From Rossellomorea sp. BNER (lineage in GTDB: Bacteria > Bacillota > Bacilli > Bacillales > Bacillaceae_B), in assembly GCA_024213275.1 (NCBI GenBank), contig JANAVG010000006.1:146266-210265 (forward strand): DNA of 64,000 bases, read 5' to 3'. The position numbers and the translations under genes were made by a program. Within the stretch, counting starts at the first letter, position 1; every line of letters begins with the position of its first letter. This document shows, piece by piece, positions 50,578 through 58,559 of this stretch. The notes below the pieces were generated by a model that was given only the letters and a program-made list of their open reading frames with translations, was not told the origin of the DNA and made no database searches.

Positions 50578-50732
50578 AAAGCCGCAATAAAAATTCGAAC
50601 TAAAGATGCTAATCTCATAAAATCATAAATGAATAGTTTCAAACTTAATAGAAACTTTAAAACAACTGCCCTAATTAAAATTGAAGGCAGTTGTTTTTCT
50701 TTACCCCATTAAACCACTGAGGGACGGTTCTC
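50578..50732. other. Intergenic stretch, no gene seen
   Basis: AT-rich DNA between the REP and the 39-bp array; GGGACGGTTCTCGAG at about 50721 is an inverted half of the array unit. Confidence 0.4.
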
Positions 50733-50883
50733 GAGTACGTTACCACGTTAAACAAATCGAGAACCGTCCCCGAATACATTCCCGCGTTAAACCAGTCGAG
50801 AACCGTCCCCGGGTGCGTTCCTGCGTTAAACCAGTCAAGAACCGTCCCCGAGTACATCACCGCGTTAATCCAGTAGATGAAGT
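50733..50883. repeat. 39-bp tandem repeat array
   Basis: Units start at 50733, 50772, 50811 and (partial) 50850, each with GCGTTAAACCAGTC then GAGAACCGTCCCC. The period is a multiple of three, so a 13-residue periodic frame stays open on both strands; neither has a ribosome site or codon pattern of a gene. The unit is related to a common Bacillus GGGGACGGTTCT palindrome. Confidence 0.88.
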
Positions 50884-51003
50884 AATTTCCTTGTCCTAAA
50901 GCAGAGGCAAAGGAGTAGTATGTATTATAAACGGAATTTTCAAGTAACATCCCAATACTCGGAAAAATTAGATACACAAACTGTGCTCAATATGAATTAA
51001 AAA

Positions 51004-51017
51004 TGTATGCGCTTACA
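51004..51017. promoter_or_regulatory. CcpA cre site before the PTS regulator gene
   Basis: TGTATGCGCTTACA matches the cre consensus TGWAANCGNTNWCA at all but one position. It lies 32 bp upstream of the ATG at 51050, inside or just after the promoter, so glucose repression of the operon is likely. Confidence 0.75.
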
Positions 51018-51049
51018 CATATAGTTTTAATTAAGGAGGAGCCTCTCAC

Positions 51050-53095
51050 ATGTTGGAAAGTAGAAGTATTAAAACATTATCCCAGCTTATGATCAGTCAG
51101 CCCAAACGTTATGAACTTTTTCTTGAAACCCATGGTCTGACGGAAAGACAGTTTTTCTATGATCTTGAAAAAATTAATGATTGGTTAAAAGGTCGAAACC
51201 TTCCCATTATCCATACAAAAGGAAGCACGATCACCATTCCCCTCAAAGCCTACCGCTATTGGGAGACCTATCAAAAAGAAATGGTTTCAAAAGAGCTTCA
51301 CGTGAATGAGCAAGACCGTGTCCTTTTCTTATATCTTTACACATTTATTCGCCTAGAACCTCTTTCTAATGCACACTACCGTTCACTACTGCAAATCAGC
51401 AAAAACACAGTCAGCTCCGATGTGAAAAAGGCAAGCGAGTTAGGCAAAAGTTTTAGAGTAAGAATAAAGTACACAAGAGAAAAAGGCTACCATCTAAGAG
51501 GCTCCGAAGAAGATAAAAGAAATTTAGCTCTCAGGTGCATTTCAATAGTGTCTCTAAACCCACTAGCTAAAGAAATGCTTACATCTATTTTCAAAAAAAG
51601 TGGCAATGAAAATGACTACCTAAGCTACGAGAGGGCGTTAATGGAGGTGAAAAAGCAATATAAACTCGACTTTATTGAAGAAAGAATGTTTGAATTCATC
51701 CACCTTCTTCAAATGGTTCACATTCGCCAGAATCAAAACAAATGGGTGCAAATGTACCCCGACACTAAAGAGTTTCTTGAGAACCACGAAATGTATAAGG
51801 TAGCAGAAACCATACAATCTAATCTTTCCCATTCAACGAGACCGGAAGAATTAACGTTTTTGGCAATCCAGCTTCTCGGCATCTCACAAGGGCAGATAGA
51901 GCTGCAATCTCAAGACGTAATCACCACAATGCTTAAAAAAGCGTTAGATGATTTCGAAAAATATACCTGCGTACAAATTATCGACAAGTCAAAAGCTCTA
52001 GAATCACTCTATCGTCACTTTAAACCTGCATACTTTAGAATGCTTTTTAAAATTCCGATTACCAACCATTTGCTAACAGATATAAAACAAGAACATCCAT
52101 ATCTGTATACATTTGTGCAAAAGGTGATGAATCCCATCCAAGATATGCTGAATATCAAAATACCTGAAGATGAACTCGGCTATCTAACCATTCACTTTGG
52201 GGCACTTCTCGAACAAAATCAAACTAGATTAATGAAAACAAAGGCCATTATTGTCTGTCCAAATGGAATTAGTTCCAGTCTAATGCTTGAAACTCAGTTG
52301 AAAAGCTTATTTCCACAATTTCAATGGAAACCATCACTCTCAAAACTTGAATTCCAGCAGCAATCAATTGAATCATATGATCTCATTTTTACAACTGTTC
52401 CTATTCAAACCGCCAAGCCGATTTTTATCGTAAAACCCTTTCTGAACGAAGCTGATAAACGATTACTGCACCAACATGTGACAGAGAAAATTTTTCATTA
52501 TGATTCTCCTTATCCGACACCGGAACAGCTCATAAGAGTTATTGAACAATACGCGGATATAAAAGATCCAGAAGAATTGAGAAAGTCTCTTTCCCATTTA
52601 TTATACGGCAAGGTGAATAGAGATTATAGGAGGAAGCAACCCGTGCTGAATGAACTTTTAACAGAAAAAATGGTCAACGTCCATTCCCGTATGAAGGATT
52701 GGAAGGCCGCCATAGCTCTTGCAGCAGAACCTTTAATACAGAATCACCACATTAGTCCCTCATATATAGACGCGATGATTTCCAATATAGAAACCCTTGG
52801 GCCCTACGTGATCGTTGGTCCGGAAATTGCCATCCCTCATTCGCGACCAGAAAAAGGGGTTCACCAAGTTGGCATGAGCCTGTTAAAACTAGATCAGCCC
52901 GTTCACGTACTTGACAGCCCGGAGCATCCGGTAAAGATTTTTATATGTTTAGCCGCAACAGATAACTCAACACACTTAAAAGCACTTTCTCAATTAACGA
53001 GATTGTTAAGTAAACCGGAGGCATTAACAAGACTTAAATCTGCTCAAACTAAGGATGAAATTTTGAAATTAATCAATGAATACTCTGCATCTTAA
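51050..53095 (+). CDS. PRD-containing PTS transcriptional regulator with EIIB-like and EIIA domains
   Basis: 681 residues of the LicR/MtlR-type. Order: HTH-like N-terminus (SRSIKTLSQLMISQPKRYEL; TERQFFYDLEKINDWL), second HTH (about 115-150, LQISKNTVSSDVKKASELGK), two PRD domains (about 180-390, with LGYLTIHFGALLEQ ending PRD2), an EIIB(Gat)-like domain (IIVCPNGISSSLMLETQLKS, Cys about 405) and an EIIA(fructose/mannitol)-type domain (about 535-680) with the phosphorylatable His in EIAIPHSRPEKG. AAGGAGGAG before the ATG. Because no free EIIA gene exists in the operon, this domain may both sense and supply phosphate. Confidence 0.9.
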   Translation: MLESRSIKTLSQLMISQPKRYELFLETHGLTERQFFYDLEKINDWLKGRNLPIIHTKGSTITIPLKAYRYWETYQKEMVSKELHVNEQDRVLFLYLYTFIRLEPLSNAHYRSLLQISKNTVSSDVKKASELGKSFRVRIKYTREKGYHLRGSEEDKRNLALRCISIVSLNPLAKEMLTSIFKKSGNENDYLSYERALMEVKKQYKLDFIEERMFEFIHLLQMVHIRQNQNKWVQMYPDTKEFLENHEMYKVAETIQSNLSHSTRPEELTFLAIQLLGISQGQIELQSQDVITTMLKKALDDFEKYTCVQIIDKSKALESLYRHFKPAYFRMLFKIPITNHLLTDIKQEHPYLYTFVQKVMNPIQDMLNIKIPEDELGYLTIHFGALLEQNQTRLMKTKAIIVCPNGISSSLMLETQLKSLFPQFQWKPSLSKLEFQQQSIESYDLIFTTVPIQTAKPIFIVKPFLNEADKRLLHQHVTEKIFHYDSPYPTPEQLIRVIEQYADIKDPEELRKSLSHLLYGKVNRDYRRKQPVLNELLTEKMVNVHSRMKDWKAAIALAAEPLIQNHHISPSYIDAMISNIETLGPYVIVGPEIAIPHSRPEKGVHQVGMSLLKLDQPVHVLDSPEHPVKIFICLAATDNSTHLKALSQLTRLLSKPEALTRLKSAQTKDEILKLINEYSAS

Positions 53096-53109
53096 GGAGG
53101 AAGAAAAAT

Positions 53110-53391
53110 ATGAAAATAGTAGCTGTTTGCGGTTCAGGTTTAGGAAGTAGTTTTATGTTAGAGATGAATATTCAAGAGGTTCTTAAGGAACTAGGAGTGA
53201 TGGGAGTAGAGGTAGAGCACTCAGATTTAAGTTCCGCCACACCGGATATGGCTGACCTATTCGTGATGGCCAAAGATATTGCAGAAGGCGCAGGTTACCT
53301 AGGAGAAAAAATTGTGTTGGACAGTATTATTGATCAAGAAGAGTTAAAGAGAAAACTAGAAGAAAGAATGAAAGATCTAGGGGAACTATGA
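53110..53391 (+). CDS. PTS EIIB component, ascorbate (UlaB/SgaB) type
   Basis: A 93-residue EIIB. The phospho-Cys is in the P-loop-like start MKIVAVCGSGLGSSFMLEM, which matches the lactose/ascorbate-type EIIB fold; ELGVMGVEVEHSDLS follows. AAGGAGG lies before the ATG. It takes phosphate from EIIA (probably the regulator's C-terminal domain or a general EIIA) and gives it to the sugar via EIIC. Confidence 0.93.
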   Translation: MKIVAVCGSGLGSSFMLEMNIQEVLKELGVMGVEVEHSDLSSATPDMADLFVMAKDIAEGAGYLGEKIVLDSIIDQEELKRKLEERMKDLGEL

Positions 53392-53407
53392 AAACTTAGG
53401 GGGTACT

Positions 53408-54781
53408 ATGATGGGGCAAGATTTTCTAAAGTTAATGATGGATATTTTGAGTCAGCCTGCCGTACTCATTGCGCTTATTTCATTTGTAGGATTAATGATT
53501 CAGAAAAAGCCGGCAAGTGATGTGATCAAAGGAACAACAAAATCATTTCTTGGTTTCATTGTTATTGCTGCTGGTGCTGGGATCCTTGTAAGCTCGCTTG
53601 AACCCTTCGGCCTAATGTTTCAAGAAGCATTTAATGTGAACGGTGTTGTTCCGAATAATGAAGCGATTGTCGCCATGGCTCTTTCAGAATACGGATCTGC
53701 AACAGCACTTATTATGTTCTTTGGAATGTTGGCCAATATCTTAATTGCGAGATTTACAAGCTTCAAATACATCTTCTTAACAGGTCATCACACGCTCTAT
53801 ATGGCTTGTATGATTGCGGTTATCTTAGTCGTCGCTGGAATGGAAGGATTCATGCTTGTTTTCGTTGGATCACTCGCATTGGGATTCATTATGGCCTTCT
53901 TTCCAGCATTAGCCCAACCCTTCATGAGAAAAATCATTGGAAATGATTCTGTCGGGTTCGGTCATTTTAGTACATTAGGTTATGCCTTGTCAGGAGCTGT
54001 AGGAAGTGTAGTAGGAAAAAATTCTCGTTCAACAGAAAAGATTAACTTTCCAAAAGGATTAGGATTCCTGCGGGATAGCTCTGTCAGTATTGCATTAACA
54101 ATGACCATTCTATATGTCATTGTAGCTCTATTCGCGGGATCATCCTATATTGAAAGTGAGCTTAGCGGAGGAACCCAATACCTAGTCTTCTCCGTCATTC
54201 AAGCCGTGACATTTGCTGCGGGAGTATTCATCATTCTTGCAGGTGTGCGTCTAGTACTTGCGGAAATTGTTCCGGCCTTTAAAGGAATTTCATCAAAGCT
54301 TGTTCCAAATGCTAAACCAGCACTAGATTGTCCTATCGTATTCCCCTATGCTCCAAACGCAGTGTTAATTGGATTCTTCTGTAGTTTCTTAGGCGGACTG
54401 GTGGGCATGGCCATCTTAGGAGCAATCGGCGCAGTCATTATATTACCAGGAGTCGTTCCACACTTTTTCACTGGCGCTACAGCCGGGGTGTTCGGAAATG
54501 CTACAGGCGGAATTCGCGGGGCAACAATTGGTTCTTTCTTAAATGGTTTACTCATTACTTTCCTACCGGTCTTTCTCATGCCGGTATTAGGAGACCTTGG
54601 ATTTGCCAATACAACGTTCTCAGATTCAGACTTTGGTGCGGCTGGAATTGTTCTAGGCAATGCTGCCAAATACTTTGGAGCGATGGGACTCAGCATCATG
54701 GTCATTGGCATTGTGGCTCTCTCTGTTATCTGGTCACTCATTCGTAAAAATAAAAACAAAGACCAATCGATTTCTGCCTAA
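53408..54781 (+). CDS. PTS EIIC permease, ascorbate (UlaA/SgaT) type
   Basis: A 457-residue membrane protein with about 11 helices. Family features: MDILSQPAVLIALISFVGLM, KGTTKSFLGFIVIAAGAGIL, FTSFKYIFLTGHHTLYMACM, FGHFSTLGYALSGAVGSVVG and CPIVFPYAPNAVLIGFF. Two ATGs are adjacent (53408 and 53411) behind AGGGGG. The UlaA family carries L-ascorbate; relatives with transketolase partners may carry pentoses or polyols. Confidence 0.92.
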   Translation: MMGQDFLKLMMDILSQPAVLIALISFVGLMIQKKPASDVIKGTTKSFLGFIVIAAGAGILVSSLEPFGLMFQEAFNVNGVVPNNEAIVAMALSEYGSATALIMFFGMLANILIARFTSFKYIFLTGHHTLYMACMIAVILVVAGMEGFMLVFVGSLALGFIMAFFPALAQPFMRKIIGNDSVGFGHFSTLGYALSGAVGSVVGKNSRSTEKINFPKGLGFLRDSSVSIALTMTILYVIVALFAGSSYIESELSGGTQYLVFSVIQAVTFAAGVFIILAGVRLVLAEIVPAFKGISSKLVPNAKPALDCPIVFPYAPNAVLIGFFCSFLGGLVGMAILGAIGAVIILPGVVPHFFTGATAGVFGNATGGIRGATIGSFLNGLLITFLPVFLMPVLGDLGFANTTFSDSDFGAAGIVLGNAAKYFGAMGLSIMVIGIVALSVIWSLIRKNKNKDQSISA

Positions 54782-54793
54782 AGGAGGCTAAAA

Positions 54794-55621
54794 ATGAACC
54801 CCGATGAACTTGAACAATTTCGAGATCAGATTCGATTATGGACATTGAAAGCATTGAATCACCTTGGCTTTGGTCATTATGGAGGTAGTTTATCCATCGT
54901 AGAAGCATTGGCTGTTTTATATGGGAAGGTGTTGGAGCCAGAGGGTAATGATCGATTTATTTTATCAAAAGGCCATGGAGGACCTGCCCTTTACGCAACA
55001 CTGGCCATAAAGGGATATTTTGACCATGAACTTCTGTATACATTAAATCAAAATGGAACAAAGCTCCCGTCCCATCCGGATCGAAACTTAACACCAGGTG
55101 TGGAAATGACAACGGGTTCACTTGGGCAGGGGATATCCGTTGCAACGGGTGTGGCCCTTTCTAATAAGCTGGAAAAGGTTGATGCCCATACGTATACCAT
55201 TGTTGGGGACGGTGAGCTTAACGAGGGTCAATGCTGGGAGGCGATCCAATTTGCCGCACATCATAAACTTCATAACTTATTTGTTTTAGTAGACGATAAT
55301 AAAAAACAATTAGACGGATTAACGAAAAACATTTGTGATCCTCTAGATTTTGTTGAAAAATTCAATGCGTTTGGCTTTCATGCACTAAGAGTAGATGGAA
55401 GCAGTTTAAAACAAATCGAAAATGCCATCAAAAATGGGAAAGAACAACAGGATAAACCAGTAGCCATCATATTGGACACAATCAAAGGCCAGGGTGTATC
55501 CTATCTGGAACAAAAGGCTGACAATCATCATATAAGACCCACAGAAGAAGATAAAAAAGCGATAAAAGAAGCGATTGAAGTACTTGAAGCTAAATGGCCG
55601 ATAGAGGGGGTGAACGTATGA
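54794..55621 (+). CDS. Transketolase, N-terminal (TPP-binding) subunit
   Basis: A 275-residue half-enzyme with the TPP-phosphate motif VGDGELNEGQCWEAIQFAAH about residue 140, GHYGGSLSIVEALAVLYG, FILSKGHGGPALYATLAIKG and HPDRNLTPGVEMTTGSLGQG. AAAGGAGG before the ATG. It works with the C-terminal half encoded next, overlapping by 4 bp. Two-subunit transketolases are common next to ascorbate/pentose-type PTS genes and would feed the imported sugar phosphate into the pentose phosphate pathway. The TPP cofactor is supplied by the neighbouring thi operon. Confidence 0.94.
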   Translation: MNPDELEQFRDQIRLWTLKALNHLGFGHYGGSLSIVEALAVLYGKVLEPEGNDRFILSKGHGGPALYATLAIKGYFDHELLYTLNQNGTKLPSHPDRNLTPGVEMTTGSLGQGISVATGVALSNKLEKVDAHTYTIVGDGELNEGQCWEAIQFAAHHKLHNLFVLVDDNKKQLDGLTKNICDPLDFVEKFNAFGFHALRVDGSSLKQIENAIKNGKEQQDKPVAIILDTIKGQGVSYLEQKADNHHIRPTEEDKKAIKEAIEVLEAKWPIEGVNV

Positions 55622-56589
55622 CAACCTCTTTAACCACACTAGAATTAGATCAAAAAGAAATGAGGCAAGTCTATAGTGAGACCATTCTGGAATTGGCGCA
55701 ATCCGATCCGAAGGTCATCGCCTTAGAAGCTGATTTGATGAGTGCAATTACAACAAACAAGATTCAACGATTGATTCCCAATCAACTCATTAATTGTGGA
55801 ATCATGGAAGCAAATATGATAGGGGTGGCAGCAGGGTTAGCATTGAATGGACATATCCCATTTATCCATACGTTTGCCCAATTTGCAACTCGCAGGGCCT
55901 TTGATCAACTCTTTGTTTCTGGGGCCTATGCCAAGCTCAATATGACAATACTAGGGTCCGATGCAGGGGTAACAGCGGAATTTAACGGCGGAACCCATAT
56001 GGCCTTTGAGGACTTAGGACTTATGAGATTAATTCCAAAGGCGACAGTCTATGAAGCTAGTGACTCCACCATGCTCAAAGCCCTACTGAAACAAGGACAC
56101 AAAGAATATGGAATTCACTATATAAGGACGATACGTAAAAATGCAGTGAAACTATATGAAGAAAACGAATCCTTCCCAAAAGGGAAAGGAAAGCTTTTAA
56201 GAGAAGGAAATGACGTCGCGATCATCGCTTCAGGAATTATGGTGGCAGAAGCTCTTCTGGCAGCAGTGGAACTAGAAAAGGAAGGGATCGAAGCTGCTGT
56301 TATCGATATGTATTCCATTAAACCCATCGATCGAGAACTTCTCGAAAAAACAGCAAGAAAAACAGGATGCGTCGTAACCGCCGAAAATCACAATGTCATA
56401 GGCGGATTGGGAAGTGCTGTAGCAGAAGCATTAAGCGAAACCTGTCCTGTTCCACTAAGAAGAATCGGAGTTCACGAGCAATTTGGGCAAGTTGGGAAAG
56501 TGGATTATTTGAAAGAATACTATGAACTCACCGTGAAGGATATTGTGAGAGTGTGTAAAGAAGTGTGTTCAATTAAAACGAGGCATTAA
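55618..56589 (+). CDS. Transketolase, C-terminal (pyrimidine-binding) subunit
   Basis: A 323-residue half-enzyme. YSETILELAQSDPKVIALEA, INCGIMEANMIGVAAGLALN (with the Glu that activates TPP), FAQFATRRAFDQLFVSGAY, SDAGVTAEFNGGTHMAFEDL, and the C-terminal IIASGIMVAEALLAAVELEK and TAENHNVIGGLGSAVAEAL are typical. Start ATG 55618 overlaps the preceding stop by 4 bp behind GGGGGTGA; an in-frame ATG at 55594 lies further into the previous gene. A REP-like terminator follows 8 bp after the stop. Confidence 0.94.
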   Translation: MTTSLTTLELDQKEMRQVYSETILELAQSDPKVIALEADLMSAITTNKIQRLIPNQLINCGIMEANMIGVAAGLALNGHIPFIHTFAQFATRRAFDQLFVSGAYAKLNMTILGSDAGVTAEFNGGTHMAFEDLGLMRLIPKATVYEASDSTMLKALLKQGHKEYGIHYIRTIRKNAVKLYEENESFPKGKGKLLREGNDVAIIASGIMVAEALLAAVELEKEGIEAAVIDMYSIKPIDRELLEKTARKTGCVVTAENHNVIGGLGSAVAEALSETCPVPLRRIGVHEQFGQVGKVDYLKEYYELTVKDIVRVCKEVCSIKTRH

Positions 56590-56596
56590 GCAAAGG

Positions 56597-56638
56597 AAAA
56601 GCGGGTCGTGCCAGGCACGACTCGCTTTTTGTCGGAAT
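56597..56638. repeat. REP-like palindrome acting as terminator after transketolase
   Basis: AAAAGCGGGTCGTG (56597-56610) pairs with CACGACTCGCTTTT (56616-56629) around CCAGG, with one G-T pair; TGTCGGAA follows. It terminates the PTS/transketolase operon. Confidence 0.9.
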
Positions 56639-56664
56639 TTAAGATGAAAATAAACCCATCGAGT

Positions 56665-56706
56665 GGTACCAGGTAGAAAAGGGACGATTTGTACCTGGTA
56701 CCATTT
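56665..56706. repeat. GTACCAGGTAC-type inverted pair
   Basis: GGTACCAGGTA (56665-56675) is the exact reverse complement of TACCTGGTACC (56692-56702), 16-nt loop, then ATTTTG. Same family as 31452-31543; a possible second terminator. Confidence 0.85.
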
Positions 56707-56763
56707 TGAAATTAGTATTAAAAATAAACACAGGAAATTATTTCCTGGGTTTATATAATGAGT

Positions 56764-57225
56764 CTATTGAAGCAGCCTCATCTCTAAATAACCACTTTCA
56801 TTAATTGTATAAGGTTCCTTAGGTATTACTTTTTGATAATATCGCGAATTCTCATCATTTTCATGATCAAAATGAATCATGTACTTATAATGATTCCAAA
56901 TAGATTCGTCAGGGTGTGTTTTGTGAATATCCGAATTGGCACTTTCGGTTAATTGCTTTAGAAATGTATGAGCAATGTTCCTTGTTTCCTCATCATTTGT
57001 TCTTTCAGTAACAGAGACCGTAAATGTAAGGTAACGATCTTTGCCATTTATGACGATATCCTCTACTTTTGGAAGAGTACTAGCCACCTCTTTAGCCTCA
57101 TTAAACCATTTTTCTTGAAAATCTAATGTCTCTAGGTCGGAGATTTTTTTGATATTTTGGGCTGGAGGTTGTTGTTCGCCGTCTTTATTAGGCCATAAGG
57201 TTACCCAGGTTATTTCTGCTCCCAT
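56764..57225 (-). CDS. Hypothetical protein, 153 aa
   Basis: Starts 2 bp after the stop of the gene at 57228 (TAG then ATG), so it is translationally coupled; the ribosome site is weak. No signal peptide or membrane helix in the N-terminus (GAEITWVTLWPNKDGEQQPP). Contains an acidic, tyrosine-rich C-terminal part. I do not recognise the family. Probably acts with the membrane-anchored protein encoded upstream. Confidence 0.7.
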   Translation of the reverse strand: MGAEITWVTLWPNKDGEQQPPAQNIKKISDLETLDFQEKWFNEAKEVASTLPKVEDIVINGKDRYLTFTVSVTERTNDEETRNIAHTFLKQLTESANSDIHKTHPDESIWNHYKYMIHFDHENDENSRYYQKVIPKEPYTINESGYLEMRLLQ

Positions 57226-57227
57226 AT

Positions 57228-58100
57228 CTATTCCCGTAAGCTTTGGTTGACGCGGGTTCTCAATCTCGTGAAGTCCTTCTTTTCAAAGTAAAGGAGATAG
57301 TCATCAAAATAATAGGTTAGTACTACTTTTCCAATCATTTCATTAAAAGAATAATATGGCTCGCCGAGTGAACCTACGACTTGTTCTATTGTGATTTTCT
57401 CTATGCTACGAATGTCTATACTTCGAATAACATCTTCTTCGTTATAGCCTGTGACAAGATAATAATCCCCATACCCTAAAGCATAACCACCTTCAGGAAC
57501 TGTTCCTTCAAAATCCGGTTCTCCAAAATACTCTTTCAGCTTAAAAAAATCCATCCCTATTTTATAATCCGTGCCGAAAATTCCACCTTTACCTGCAGAG
57601 TTTAAAAATGCTTCTCCATTTGCAAGGATAGTAGAAAGAGAGAAGTCAAAAGCAGTTGTGAAATCAGCTACTTGTTCAGGTGCTTCAGTATCCGGCTTAG
57701 TACCTGGTTTTAATTCTTGTTGCGGTTTGCTTGCAGATTGTTGAGCAGGCTCAGGTGCTGTTTTATCTTCAGGCAGTTCTTCTTTTTTATTTTCATCCGC
57801 CAATGAACTTTTAATTTTTTGCGGTTCTTCATTTGCATGTAAATCGGCTTGTGCATGACGCTTTTCTGATTTTAGCTGTGCGGCTAATACTTTTTGATCT
57901 AGATAGGTAGGCTCCTTAACGGTTTCCTCTAATTGTTCTTTCTCTTTTGATAAACCGTCATGCTTCATGTCATTAGCAGTAAGAATGAAACTGATAGATA
58001 TTATTCCAATCAGTGCTCCTGAGGAAATCAGGAACTTGTTATTCTTAGAAAACTTCTTCCCCTTTTGTTTTTTTCTAGAGTTTTCTTGTGGATCGCTCAT
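57228..58100 (-). CDS. Membrane-anchored protein, DUF4309-like C-terminus
   Basis: 290 residues: a basic N-terminus (SRKKQKGKKFSKNNK), one membrane helix about residues 26-42 (FLISSGALIGIISISFIL), a long low-complexity Glu/Pro/Lys/Gln linker (about 45-145), and a globular domain (about 150-290; GIFGTDYKIGMDFFKLKEYF, GEPDFEG, GYGDYYLVTGY, VGSLGEPYYS). The repeated G-EP pattern resembles DUF4309/YjgB-type extracellular domains; tentative. GGGGAATG before the ATG. Coupled to the following hypothetical gene. Confidence 0.72.
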   Translation of the reverse strand: MSDPQENSRKKQKGKKFSKNNKFLISSGALIGIISISFILTANDMKHDGLSKEKEQLEETVKEPTYLDQKVLAAQLKSEKRHAQADLHANEEPQKIKSSLADENKKEELPEDKTAPEPAQQSASKPQQELKPGTKPDTEAPEQVADFTTAFDFSLSTILANGEAFLNSAGKGGIFGTDYKIGMDFFKLKEYFGEPDFEGTVPEGGYALGYGDYYLVTGYNEEDVIRSIDIRSIEKITIEQVVGSLGEPYYSFNEMIGKVVLTYYFDDYLLYFEKKDFTRLRTRVNQSLRE

Positions 58101-58301
58101 TTACATTCCCCTTTCTTTATAGGTTGATTAAAAATAGACAATCGGAAACGAAAGTGAAAGGCTATCGGACTTTTAACAAGACTAAGAAGTCATAATATAT
58201 ATAACTCATTTCCAATATATTCTATTACTTAGACGATTCAGCGAACCATTTAGTCTCAAAAAATATAACTTTCTCCCAAAATATCAATAAAGGAAATCCA
58301 A

Positions 58302-58344
58302 GCCATGCCAGGCACCACCCGAAATCTCTCGGAATTTGTCGATT
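58302..58344. repeat. Decayed REP-like copy
   Basis: GCCATGCCAGGCACCACCCG then AAATC, TCTCGGAATTTGTCGATT. Core and TTTGTCGA tail are recognisable, with a small duplication (TCTCGG) in the right arm. Confidence 0.8.
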
Positions 58345-58499
58345 CTGCTATTGTCCTAGGTAGGAAGATTAAAATTAACTTTAAGGTGGCACATCATAGA
58401 ATTAGTGGAATAATCTGGAATTGTTGCAAGAAAAGCCGAAGCCGGATGATCGACTACAGGTATGGAAAAAACTATTAGAAAAATTAAGGTGCTTTATGC
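58345..58499. other. Intergenic stretch with possible gene remnant
   Basis: A plus-strand frame from about 58409 to 58512 reads WNNLELLQEKPKPDDRLQVW then KKLLEKLRCFMLKKT before TAA, protein-like but with an in-frame stop directly upstream and no start. Possibly the tail of a lost gene; not called. Confidence 0.3.
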
Positions 58500-58553
58500 T
58501 TAAAAAAACATAAAAATAAAGGAGTAGAATTTGTGAAAAAATCCCACTCCTTT
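58500..58553 (-). terminator. Terminator of the LTA synthase gene
   Basis: On the minus strand AAAGGAGT (58553-58546) pairs with ACTCCTTT (58525-58518) and a T-rich tail follows. It starts 7 bp beyond the stop codon. Confidence 0.82.
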
Positions 58554-58559
58554 TACTAT

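Noticed and set aside
50675-50977. 100-residue minus-strand frame with 13-residue repeats
   Set aside because: Produced by the 39-bp array; the plus strand is equally open, and no ribosome site precedes either.
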